Shown: positions 1 to 5,958, counted from the stretch's first letter. The stretch is 6,433 bases of DNA from an uncultured Acetatifactor sp. (GCA_947644185.1 CANRZC010000138.1:1-6433); one strand, 5' to 3'. A program made the numbers and translations. Notes: generated from the letters alone by a model not told the origin.

Positions 1-1171
1 TAAACTGCAATCGGAAATTCGTGGGGAGCAAACCTCACTGATCGAGGAGACCATCGGAAATCAGAAAATTGTGAAGACCTTTTCCAGAGAGGAAGCGGTG
101 AAGGAACAGTTCGGAGAGATCAATGGCAGACTGGAGGGCTGCTCTCTGAAGGCCATTTTCTTTTCCTCCATTACCAATCCCGCCACCCGCTTTGTCAATA
201 GCCTTGTGTATGCCGGTGTGGGGATTTTTGGAGCCTTTGTGGCTATTCGGGGCGGGATCAGTGTAGGACGCCTCTCCTGCTTCCTAAGCTATGCCAACCA
301 GTACACAAAGCCTTTCAATGAGATATCCGGCGTGGTGACAGAGCTGCAGAATGCCCTGGCCTGTGCCGCAAGGATTTTTGAGCTGATCGGAGAGGAGCCT
401 CAGGTGCCGGACGGGGCGGATGCCAAAGTGCTGACAGACGCAGAGGGAAATGTAGCGCTGGAGAATGTGTATTTCAGCTATGTGCCAGAGCGGAAGCTGA
501 TACAGAATTTTAATTTAAATGTGAAACCAGGACAGCGGGTGGCTATTGTAGGTCCCACTGGCTGTGGCAAGACCACGGTCATCAATTTGCTGATGCGCTT
601 TTACGATGTGGACAGCGGCCGGATTGCTGTAGACGGAACGGACATCCGACATATCACCAGGGGGAGCCTGCGGACCAGCTATGGCATGGTGCTGCAGGAG
701 ACTTGGCTGCGCAGTGGCACGATTCGGGACAACATCTGCATGGGCAAAACGGAGGCCACGGAGGAAGAGATAGTGCAGGCAGCGAAGGCAGCCCACGCTC
801 ACAGCTTCATCAAACGTCTGCCAAATGGCTATGACACTGTAATCACAGAGGACGGGGGCAGCTTATCCCAGGGACAAAAGCAATTATTGTGTATTGCCAG
901 AGTGATGCTGTGCCTGCCGCCTATGTTGATTTTGGACGAGGCCACATCCTCCATTGACACCCGCACAGAGATGCGTATCCAGAATGCTTTTGCAAAGATG
1001 ATGGAGGGAAGGACCAGCTTCATTGTGGCCCACAGACTTTCCACCATTCAGGAGGCAGATGTGATTTTGGTGATGAAGGAGGGAAATATCATTGAGCAGG
1101 GAAATCATGAGACCTTGCTTGCGCAAAAGGGCTTTTACTCCACGCTTTACCATTCTCAGTTTGAGGGGTGA
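1..1171 (+). CDS. ABC exporter half-transporter, permease/ATPase (5' partial)
   Basis: The gene enters from the left; reading starts at base 2 and gives 389 residues before the TGA at 1169-1171. It is the C-terminal part of a type IV (ABCB/MsbA-like) exporter half: the cytoplasmic end of a membrane helix, two membrane helices at about residues 64-83 and 86-109, then a complete nucleotide-binding domain. Visible motifs in this numbering are Walker A GPTGCGKTT (184-192), Q-loop Gln232, signature LSQGQ (288-292), Walker B LILDE with catalytic Glu313, and H-loop His344 in VAHRLSTI. All catalytic residues are intact, so this ATPase domain should be active. The signature has Gln in place of the usual first Gly, a variant known in the canonical half of heterodimeric exporters such as TM287/TM288. 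It may therefore pair with another half encoded upstream, out of view. The substrate (drug, lipid or peptide) cannot be told. A strong terminator 37 bases downstream makes this the last gene of its operon. Confidence 0.96.
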   Translation, partial: KLQSEIRGEQTSLIEETIGNQKIVKTFSREEAVKEQFGEINGRLEGCSLKAIFFSSITNPATRFVNSLVYAGVGIFGAFVAIRGGISVGRLSCFLSYANQYTKPFNEISGVVTELQNALACAARIFELIGEEPQVPDGADAKVLTDAEGNVALENVYFSYVPERKLIQNFNLNVKPGQRVAIVGPTGCGKTTVINLLMRFYDVDSGRIAVDGTDIRHITRGSLRTSYGMVLQETWLRSGTIRDNICMGKTEATEEEIVQAAKAAHAHSFIKRLPNGYDTVITEDGGSLSQGQKQLLCIARVMLCLPPMLILDEATSSIDTRTEMRIQNAFAKMMEGRTSFIVAHRLSTIQEADVILVMKEGNIIEQGNHETLLAQKGFYSTLYHSQFEG

Positions 1172-1207
1172 TAGATGCTTGGAGCTTTATAGATGAAATG
1201 ACAATGG

Positions 1208-1243
1208 CTGTCGGATGGCTTTTGGCTGTTCGGCAGTTTTTTT
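1208..1243 (+). terminator. Intrinsic terminator after the ABC exporter gene
   Basis: A 12-bp stem pairs 1208-1219 with 1225-1236 (eight Watson-Crick pairs and four G-T wobbles) around a five-base loop, TTTTG. Seven T residues follow at 1237-1243. It lies 37 bases after the exporter stop codon and separates that gene from the coiled-coil pair. Confidence 0.88.
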
Positions 1244-1264
1244 GCGCTTTGGCAGGATGCAGAC

Positions 1265-1295
1265 TTAAGAAGCATTGGAAAAAAACCGATATAAT
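1265..1295 (+). promoter_or_regulatory. Putative SigmaA promoter for the coiled-coil gene pair
   Basis: A perfect -10 hexamer TATAAT lies at 1290-1295 in an A-rich stretch directly after the upstream terminator. The best -35 candidate is TTAAGA at 1265-1270, matching TTGACA at four of six bases with a long 19-base spacer, so the -35 is weak or absent. Transcription would start near 1302, leaving a leader of about 20 bases before the ATG at 1322. The position between a terminator and a gene supports the call. Confidence 0.6.
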
Positions 1296-1311
1296 AAAAA
1301 AGGTTTGTGAG

Positions 1312-1316
1312 AGGGG
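1312..1316 (+). promoter_or_regulatory. Ribosome binding site fixing the start at 1322
   Basis: AGGGG lies five bases before the ATG at 1322. An in-frame GTG at 1307 would sit upstream of this site and has no site of its own, so 1322 is the better start. The paralogous gene downstream begins at the matching residue behind the same AGAGGGG sequence. Confidence 0.75.
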
Positions 1317-1321
1317 CTTCC

Positions 1322-2290
1322 ATGAGATTACAGAATACTATAAATGTCTTTGCGGGAGATACAAGGAATCAAGCGAGGCAGACGAAAGAGGCGGGAGAGC
1401 AGGCACAAAAGGCTCAGGATAAGGGAAAGAACAAGACCTTCTACGCAGGAAATTTCCTGGTGGAATTCCCCTTGCGGGACCGAATAGCGCAGAAAAAGGC
1501 CCAGGCCAGGGAACGGGCTATGAAGATTGTGGGCGATGCCTGGGATGCGGATCGGGCGATTGATAATGAGATCAAAGTAAGGCAGGAGCATATCCGTGAG
1601 CTGCAGGAAGAAAATAAAGGGGCTATGGAAAGCCTAAAGGAATATAAGCAGATGGAAGATGAACTCCGGGAGGGGTTCGGTGTGACCCCAGGCAGTCAGG
1701 AGCAGGAGGATTTGGAGCTTATAAAGCGCAGCAGGAAGTCAGGCTTTCGGGCTACCGAAGAGGAGAAGGAGCGCCTGGCCCAAATCAGGGAAAATGGCAT
1801 GACCGAGTACCAGAAGCGCGCATTAGAAATAGATAAGACAGCTTCCTACTATCGAAACATTGTGGCGACGAACAATGGAGCTGCACAGGAAGAATCAGAC
1901 ATGATTGAGGGTATCCGGGCAGAGCGGAATAAGTATCATCCTATGGTGGAGGCCCAGAGCCAGGCAGAGCAGGTACTGGCGGCGGCCCGGGATGAGATCA
2001 TCGGCATGGTAACAGAAGAGGCAAAAGAGCATCTGGACGAAGAACAGGAGAAGAGAGAAGAACAGGCGGAAGCCATCGAGGAAAAGAAGGAAGAGCAGGA
2101 GGAGATCCAGGAGAAGCGTGACGAAAGACAAGAGGAACTGGAAGAACTCATAGACCATATGCCTGTGAAAGAGATGACCGACTTAAACCAGACGCTGGAG
2201 GAGGTAAAACAGCAGGTTCAGAAAGTCCTGAATAATGTGAATCTGATAGAAGAGGATATCAAGGGTGCTAAGGTGGATTTGAACGCCTAA
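1322..2290 (+). CDS. Cys-free charged coiled-coil protein, unknown family (paralog A)
   Basis: I do not recognise this 322-residue protein. It is first of a tandem pair with the 326-residue product of 2367-3347, and the two align over their full length with about half the residues identical by eye. Shared landmarks are an N-terminal MRLQNTINVFAGDTRN, a second related motif NKTFYAGN (37-44) leading into FPLRDR (49-54), ERAMKIV with DAWDADR (64-78), a GVTPGSQEQEDLEL block (120-133), AQSQAEQV (211-218), a long Glu/Lys/Gln-rich helix (about 231-286), and a C-terminal EEDIKGAKVDLNA. Residues 80-120 and 200-320 look like coiled coil. No signal peptide, membrane segment or cysteine is seen, so a cytoplasmic structural or scaffold role is possible, but this is inference. 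The start at 1322 rests on the ribosome binding site and on alignment with the paralog. It has its own likely promoter and no terminator before the next gene, so the two are probably cotranscribed. Confidence 0.9.
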   Translation: MRLQNTINVFAGDTRNQARQTKEAGEQAQKAQDKGKNKTFYAGNFLVEFPLRDRIAQKKAQARERAMKIVGDAWDADRAIDNEIKVRQEHIRELQEENKGAMESLKEYKQMEDELREGFGVTPGSQEQEDLELIKRSRKSGFRATEEEKERLAQIRENGMTEYQKRALEIDKTASYYRNIVATNNGAAQEESDMIEGIRAERNKYHPMVEAQSQAEQVLAAARDEIIGMVTEEAKEHLDEEQEKREEQAEAIEEKKEEQEEIQEKRDERQEELEELIDHMPVKEMTDLNQTLEEVKQQVQKVLNNVNLIEEDIKGAKVDLNA

Positions 2291-2325
2291 AAGCCCAGCA
2301 ATGGTATGTAAAGCCAGGGGACGCT

Positions 2326-2368
2326 GGAGCGGCCATAGCGCAATAGGATCAAAGAGGGGAGCGGCCAT
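2326..2368 (+). repeat. 11-bp direct repeat between the paralogs
   Basis: GGAGCGGCCAT occurs at 2326-2336 and again at 2358-2368, 32 bases apart start to start. The second copy carries part of the ribosome binding site and the first two bases of the start codon of the downstream gene. The first copy is followed by AG rather than G and so lacks an ATG. It may be a remnant of a small duplication. Confidence 0.45.
2355..2361 (+). promoter_or_regulatory. Ribosome binding site fixing the start at 2367
   Basis: AGGGGAG lies five bases before the ATG at 2367. The reading frame stays open upstream to an ATG at about 2301, but that start has no good ribosome binding site and its 22 extra residues have no counterpart in the paralog. 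The AGAGGGG context is shared with the first gene of the pair. Confidence 0.75.
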
Positions 2369-3347
2369 GAAAATACAGAATAACATTACAATATTCGCAG
2401 GGGATACCCAGAATAGCGCCCAGGCAGACAAGGCAAAGGAAAATCAGGCGTCCAATGGGCAGCAGGAAAAGAATAAGACCATTTACGCCGGAAATCTGCT
2501 GACACAATTCCCTCTGCGGGACAGATTACAGCAAAGACAGGCCCAGGCGAAAGAACGGGCCATGAAGATCGTCAGCGATACCTGGGACGGTGACAGAAAG
2601 ATTGACGAGCAGGTAAACAAAAGCAGAGAGCGCCTGAAGGATCTGCGAGGCACCTACAAGGAAGCCAAAGATGGCCTAAAGGCTGCGGAGGAAAAAAGCG
2701 AAGAGTGGACCACATACTATGGGGTGGAGCCTGACAGCAAAGAACAGCAGGATCTGGAGCTCTTAAAAAAAGAACAGGCATCGGAATATCGCTGGACTGG
2801 GATTATACTGACAGAGGAGGAAGAGGAAGAGATAGCCGAAATCAAGGCCAATGGCCTTACGGAATATCAGAAGCTTCAGCTGGAGGTAAACGCCACTGCC
2901 TGGATCCATCGGGACACGATCCGTACTTCAGAGCTGGAGATGGAGAAGGAAACTGCCGTCATCCGGGGAATTCGATTAGAACGCCTCAAGAAGGATCCCA
3001 TGCTGAAAGCCCAAAGCCAGGCAGAGCAGGTCATGGAGGCTGCCCGGGAGGAAGCCATCAGCATGATTGTGGACGAGGCAAAGGATCATATCGACCAGGA
3101 ACAGGAAGAGAAGAAAGAGGAAGCAGAGGCCATCGAAGAGAAGAAGGAAGAGCAGGAGGAAATTCTGGAGAAGCGCAAGGATCGCCAGGATGAGCTGGAG
3201 GAGCTGATGCAGGAGATGCCTTTAGAGGAGATGGCAGACCTGAAGAATGCGCAATCCGAAGTGCAGCAGGAAATCCAGAATCTGGTCAGCAAGATGAATC
3301 TGGTGGCAGAGGACATTAAGGGGGCAAAGGTGGATGCCAATCTATAG
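2367..3347 (+). CDS. Cys-free charged coiled-coil protein, unknown family (paralog B)
   Basis: This 326-residue protein is the tandem paralog of the product of 1322-2290 and I do not recognise its family. It starts MKIQNNITIFAGDTQN, repeats the motif as NKTIYAGN (36-43) followed by FPLRDR (48-53), then ERAMKIV with DTWDGDR, a GVEPDSKEQQDLEL block (119-132), AQSQAEQV (215-222), the acidic helix (about 235-290) and the ending AEDIKGAKVDANL. Compared with paralog A it has one residue fewer in the linker between the two AGD/AGN motifs and a five-residue insertion (WTGII region, about 143-147). It also has four Trp where A has one, and again no Cys, signal peptide or membrane segment. The conserved ends and changed middle suggest the same fold or partner with a varied surface. 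It lies 76 bases after paralog A with no promoter or terminator visible between them, and is followed by an intrinsic terminator. Confidence 0.9.
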   Translation: MKIQNNITIFAGDTQNSAQADKAKENQASNGQQEKNKTIYAGNLLTQFPLRDRLQQRQAQAKERAMKIVSDTWDGDRKIDEQVNKSRERLKDLRGTYKEAKDGLKAAEEKSEEWTTYYGVEPDSKEQQDLELLKKEQASEYRWTGIILTEEEEEEIAEIKANGLTEYQKLQLEVNATAWIHRDTIRTSELEMEKETAVIRGIRLERLKKDPMLKAQSQAEQVMEAAREEAISMIVDEAKDHIDQEQEEKKEEAEAIEEKKEEQEEILEKRKDRQDELEELMQEMPLEEMADLKNAQSEVQQEIQNLVSKMNLVAEDIKGAKVDANL

Positions 3348-3357
3348 ATAGGAATGG

Positions 3358-3394
3358 AAAATGCCATGGAGGAAACGGTTTTCATGGCATTTTT
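3358..3394 (+). terminator. Intrinsic terminator after the coiled-coil pair
   Basis: AAAATGCCATG (3358-3368) pairs perfectly with CATGGCATTTT (3383-3393), and three more pairs including wobbles can extend the stem inward around an eight-base loop. The 3' arm ends in a run of five T (3390-3394). It lies 10 bases after the stop of the second coiled-coil gene and closes that unit. Confidence 0.88.
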
Positions 3395-3460
3395 ACTGCA
3401 AAGGTTTCTGCCCTTTTCACACTGGCATAGAAGAGCGCAGAAGGAAGAGAGGAGAAGGCT

Positions 3461-3967
3461 ATGAACACAATAGAAGCAATCAAAGGACGTCGGAGTATAC
3501 GCCGATACAAAACAAATGTGACAGTTCCAAGAGAGCATATGAAACAGATTTTAGAGGCAGCCATGATGGCTCCCAGCGCCTGTAATACCCGCCCATGGGA
3601 GTTCGTGGTGGTGGAGAGTCGCCAGGTGAAGGAACAGATCATGAGGGCAATGCCCTATACCCAGATGCTGCAGACTGCACCAGCTGCTATTGTGGTCTGT
3701 GGAAGACCCAAAGTGCAAGAGCTGGTATGCCCGGGCTTTTGGCCCCAGGACTGTGGGGCAGCGGTAGAGAATATGCTGTTGGCAGCAAAGGAATTGGGCT
3801 ATGGCACATGCTGGTGTGGCTGTTATCCGCTGGAAAAGAGAGTGGAGGAGATGCAGAGAATTTTGGAGGTCACCAGTATTCCACTGGCAGTGGTGGCCAT
3901 AGGTGAGGCGGATGAAGCACCAGAGGCCAGAGGCTTTTTTGACGAGGCAAGGGTAAAGTATCTGTGA
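3461..3967 (+). CDS. Nitroreductase-family FMN oxidoreductase
   Basis: This 168-residue protein belongs to the nitroreductase family, FMN enzymes that use NAD(P)H to reduce nitro compounds, quinones or other acceptors; the true substrate cannot be told. The N-terminus carries the FMN phosphate-binding RRSIRRY (10-16). APSACNTRPWEF (37-48) is the usual second flavin-contact block, and QDCGAAVENMLLAAKELGYGTCW (96-118) is the core helix plus flavin-site turn. It is at the short end for the family, as in the small clostridial forms, and carries no ferredoxin domain. Seven cysteines are present, three of them in the TCWCGC stretch (116-121). No signal peptide, so cytoplasmic. The start is supported by an AGGAG site at 3450-3454, six bases before the ATG. 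It sits alone between a terminator at 3394 and the shared terminator at 4037-4092; I see no convincing promoter in 3395-3449. Confidence 0.94.
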   Translation: MNTIEAIKGRRSIRRYKTNVTVPREHMKQILEAAMMAPSACNTRPWEFVVVESRQVKEQIMRAMPYTQMLQTAPAAIVVCGRPKVQELVCPGFWPQDCGAAVENMLLAAKELGYGTCWCGCYPLEKRVEEMQRILEVTSIPLAVVAIGEADEAPEARGFFDEARVKYL

Positions 3968-4036
3968 CAAGATTTATGACAAGAAATGCTGCGATAGGGG
4001 TAAAAATGCGTTATAAAGCGTAATGACAGGGAACAG

Positions 4037-4092
4037 AAAAAAGACCGTAAACCCTTGATTTTACTAGAAAATCCTTGAGTTACGGTCTTTTT
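4037..4092. terminator. Bidirectional terminator between nitroreductase and tRNA-Gly
   Basis: AAAAAGACCGTAA (4038-4050) pairs perfectly over 13 bp with 4080-4092. Inside the loop a second hairpin, GATTTT/AAAATC (4057-4062 with 4068-4073), closes on ACTAG. On the plus strand the 3' arm ends in five T (4088-4092), serving the nitroreductase gene. On the minus strand the other arm ends in six T (complement of 4037-4042), serving the tRNA whose 3' end is at 4098. The symmetric arms and convergent genes fit a shared terminator. Confidence 0.9.
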
Positions 4093-4097
4093 ACAAG

Positions 4098-4170
4098 AGC
4101 GATAGACGGGACTCGAACCCGCGGTTTCCACCTTGGCAAGGTGGCGCTCTACCAACTGAGCCACTATCGC
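4098..4170 (-). tRNA. tRNA-Gly (anticodon GCC)
   Basis: The minus strand folds into a complete 73-nt cloverleaf. The acceptor stem pairs GCGATAG (4170-4164) with CTATCGC (4105-4099), with discriminator U at 4098. The D arm is GCTC/GAGC, the anticodon stem is CCACC/GGTGG around the loop TTGCCAA, and the T arm carries TTCGAGT. The anticodon GCC reads glycine codons GGC and GGU. The CCA end is not encoded (the next bases are CTT), so it must be added by nucleotidyltransferase. A perfect promoter lies upstream and a terminator just downstream, so it is a single-gene transcription unit. Confidence 0.98.
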
Positions 4171-4175
4171 ATTTC

Positions 4176-4257
4176 CATCTTATATCTCCTGGGAACAAAA
4201 AGAATTATACTATGGAAACAGCAGACTGTCAACCTTTTTTTCAAAAAATATAAGATG
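4176..4257. repeat. 10-bp inverted repeat flanking the tRNA promoter
   Basis: CATCTTATAT at 4176-4185 is the exact inverted copy of ATATAAGATG at 4248-4257, with 62 bases between. One arm lies in the tRNA leader region and the other just upstream of the -35 element and its AT-rich flank. The match is perfect but AT-rich, so chance is possible; no function is claimed. Confidence 0.4.
4204..4232 (-). promoter_or_regulatory. Perfect-consensus SigmaA promoter for tRNA-Gly
   Basis: Read on the minus strand, TTGACA (4232-4227) and TATAAT (4209-4204) are both exact and separated by exactly 17 bases. The stretch upstream of the -35 (4233-4252) is nearly all A and T in short tracts, resembling an UP element. 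Transcription would start near 4197, giving a leader of about 27 bases to be trimmed by RNase P. Such strength is expected for a tRNA gene. Confidence 0.92.
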
Positions 4258-4259
4258 TA

Positions 4260-4289
4260 GTGGCAATCCTATTTTTTTGGTAGTATAAT
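4260..4289 (+). promoter_or_regulatory. Promoter for the beta-CASP RNase gene
   Basis: An exact TATAAT lies at 4284-4289. GTGGCA at 4260-4265 matches the -35 consensus at four of six bases with an 18-base spacer. Transcription would start near 4296, about 34 bases before the ATG at 4330. It points away from the tRNA promoter, and the two share the AT-rich block at 4233-4252. Confidence 0.65.
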
Positions 4290-4313
4290 AACAATAAGGA
4301 CAGAAAACGGAAG

Positions 4314-4320
4314 AGGAGGT
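4314..4320 (+). promoter_or_regulatory. Full-consensus ribosome binding site of the beta-CASP gene
   Basis: AGGAGGT is a complete anti-16S match, nine bases before the ATG at 4330. It fixes that start, and predicts efficient translation. Confidence 0.85.
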
Positions 4321-4329
4321 GTATCTTTT

Positions 4330-5931
4330 ATGAAGCTGATTTTCGTAGGTGCGGCCCATGAGGTGACGGGTAGTTGCCACTATATGCAGGTAGGTGGCAA
4401 ACATATCTTAGTGGACTGCGGTATGGAGCAGGGGGTGAATGTATTCGAGAATGTACCACTTCCAGTGGATGAGGGGCTGATTGATTATGTGCTGTTGACC
4501 CATGCACACATCGATCACACAGGTCTGCTGCCACTCCTGTATGCCAAAGGGTTCAGAGGGCAGGTCTATGCCACCGATGCCACAGCGGATCTGTGCAGCA
4601 TTATGCTTCGAGACTGTGCTCATATTCAAATGATGGAGGCAGAGTGGAAGAACAGGAAGGCAAAGAGAACAGAGAGCCTGACGTCTGTGGAGCCTTTGTA
4701 CACCATGGAGGATGCGGAGGGAATCATCAAGCGGATCATTCCCTGCCATTATGACACTGAGGTGAAGGTGTGCGATGAGATGACTATCCGCTTCTCGGAC
4801 ATCGGACATCTGCTGGGATCTGCCAGCATTGAGGTATGGCTGACAGAAGAGGGCCATACGAAGAAAGTCGTATTTTCAGGAGATGTTGGGAATAAAAACG
4901 ATCCGCTGCTGCACAATCCTATCCCTACCAAGACAGCGGACTATGTGGTCATGGAGTCCACCTACGGCGACAGACTGCATGCGGTGGAGCGCCCGGATTA
5001 TGTGCATGAGCTGGCAGCAATCCTGAAAGAGACCTTTGACAGGGGCGGAAACGTGGTCATTCCCTCCTTTGCAGTGGGCCGTACCCAGGAGCTGCTGTAC
5101 TTCCTGCGCAAAGTCAAAGAGGACCGTCTGGTGAAAGGGCATGAGAACTTTCCGGTATATGTGGACAGTCCGCTGGCCGTGGAAGCTACGGAAATTTTCC
5201 AGGAGAACCGCATGGAATGCTTTGCCGGGGAAGCGCTGGAGCTTGTGAAAGAGGGCATCAATCCTATCTCTTTCCCGGGACTGAAGCTGTCGATTACCAG
5301 TGACGAATCCAAAGAGATCAACTTCATCGATACGCCTAAGGTTATTATTTCCGCTTCCGGCATGTGTGAGGCCGGACGTATCAGGCACCATCTGAAGCAT
5401 AATCTATGGAGGCCCGAGTGTACCATTCTGTTTGTAGGGTATCAGGCAGTGGGTACGCTGGGACGCATGATTGTAGATGGTGTGGATGAGGTGAAGCTGT
5501 TTGGTGAGTCCATACAGGTCCGGGCTGAAATTAAGAAGCTGGTGGGCATGAGCGGACATGCGGACAAGAATGGCTTGATTGACTGGATAAGCGGTTTCGA
5601 AGAAAAGCCAAAGAAGGTTTTCATCGTACACGGTGAGGACAGCGTGTGTGCTGGCTTTGCAGAATGCCTGAAAATAGAGTATGGGCAGCGTACCTATGCG
5701 CCCTACAGCGGCACTGTGTTTGACCTGCTCTCTGGAAAGCTGGAATACGAGGCAGAGCCTGTACCTGTGAAGAAGAAGGCAAAGGGTGCTCTGTCCACAG
5801 TCTATGCAAGGCTGCTGGCTGCTGCCCAGAGGCTGCTTAATATGGTCAAGAGGATTGACGGCATGCCAAATAAGGATATGGGCAAATTCGCAGATCAAAT
5901 CAATTCCCTCTGTGACAAGTGGGAAGTGTGA
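4330..5931 (+). CDS. Beta-CASP metallo-beta-lactamase-fold RNase with RMMBL domain
   Basis: This 533-residue protein is a zinc-dependent RNA hydrolase of the beta-CASP group, related to archaeal/eukaryotic CPSF73 and to bacterial TTHA0252-type RNases. Metallo-beta-lactamase motifs are complete: VDCG (28-31), THAHIDH (57-63; His58, His60, Asp62, His63), His160 in IGHLLGSA, and Asp185 in SGDVG. The beta-CASP region has motif A Glu209 in MESTYGDR, then IPSFAVGRTQE (244-254) and VYVDSPLA (276-283). IISASGMCEAGR (339-350) and VGYQAVGTLGR (369-379) precede motif B His410 in SGHAD and motif C His434 in VHGE, within the RMMBL segment. All metal and catalytic residues are present, so it should be active, probably in RNA processing or decay in the cytoplasm. 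After about residue 470 comes a basic linker (KKKAKG, 481-486) and a helical tail of about 45 residues, making it longer than the 431-residue Thermus enzyme. It has its own promoter and probably carries the DHFR gene behind it. RNase J is less likely given the motif style and shorter C-terminal part. Confidence 0.95.
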   Translation: MKLIFVGAAHEVTGSCHYMQVGGKHILVDCGMEQGVNVFENVPLPVDEGLIDYVLLTHAHIDHTGLLPLLYAKGFRGQVYATDATADLCSIMLRDCAHIQMMEAEWKNRKAKRTESLTSVEPLYTMEDAEGIIKRIIPCHYDTEVKVCDEMTIRFSDIGHLLGSASIEVWLTEEGHTKKVVFSGDVGNKNDPLLHNPIPTKTADYVVMESTYGDRLHAVERPDYVHELAAILKETFDRGGNVVIPSFAVGRTQELLYFLRKVKEDRLVKGHENFPVYVDSPLAVEATEIFQENRMECFAGEALELVKEGINPISFPGLKLSITSDESKEINFIDTPKVIISASGMCEAGRIRHHLKHNLWRPECTILFVGYQAVGTLGRMIVDGVDEVKLFGESIQVRAEIKKLVGMSGHADKNGLIDWISGFEEKPKKVFIVHGEDSVCAGFAECLKIEYGQRTYAPYSGTVFDLLSGKLEYEAEPVPVKKKAKGALSTVYARLLAAAQRLLNMVKRIDGMPNKDMGKFADQINSLCDKWEV

Positions 5932-5958
5932 ACGGAATGAAGATTTTGTGAGTGAGCA

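Noticed and set aside
1168..1422. 84-codon plus-strand frame after the ABC gene
   Set aside because: It runs through the terminator hairpin and into the coiled-coil gene in another frame, with no protein features.
1895..2158. Minus-strand open frames rich in Leu, Phe or Ser opposite the coiled-coil genes (also 1936-2151 and 3086-3538)
   Set aside because: They are mirror images of the Glu/Lys/Gln codon-rich helix on the plus strand, have no ribosome binding sites, and the hydrophobic look is an artefact of GAA/GAG/AAG complements.
3395..3460. Possible promoter for the nitroreductase gene (TTTCTG with CATAGA)
   Set aside because: Both hexamers are poor and the 15-base spacing is short; not strong enough to annotate.
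3595..3906. 103-codon plus-strand frame inside the nitroreductase gene
   Set aside because: It is Gly-rich out-of-frame translation of a gene with clear family motifs in the other frame.
3965..3984. Direct repeat TGACAAGA at 3965-3972 and 3977-3984
   Set aside because: Only eight bases long and overlapping a stop codon; chance is the simplest explanation.
3823..4164. Minus-strand frame starting MAQLVERHLAKVETAGSSPV
   Set aside because: Its N-terminus is the translation of the tRNA-Gly gene itself and the rest is antisense to the nitroreductase gene, a common annotation artefact.
4098..4170. tRNA-Gly as an integration site of a mobile element
   Set aside because: No integrase, no direct repeat of the tRNA 3' end and no foreign-looking genes are visible on either side in this window.
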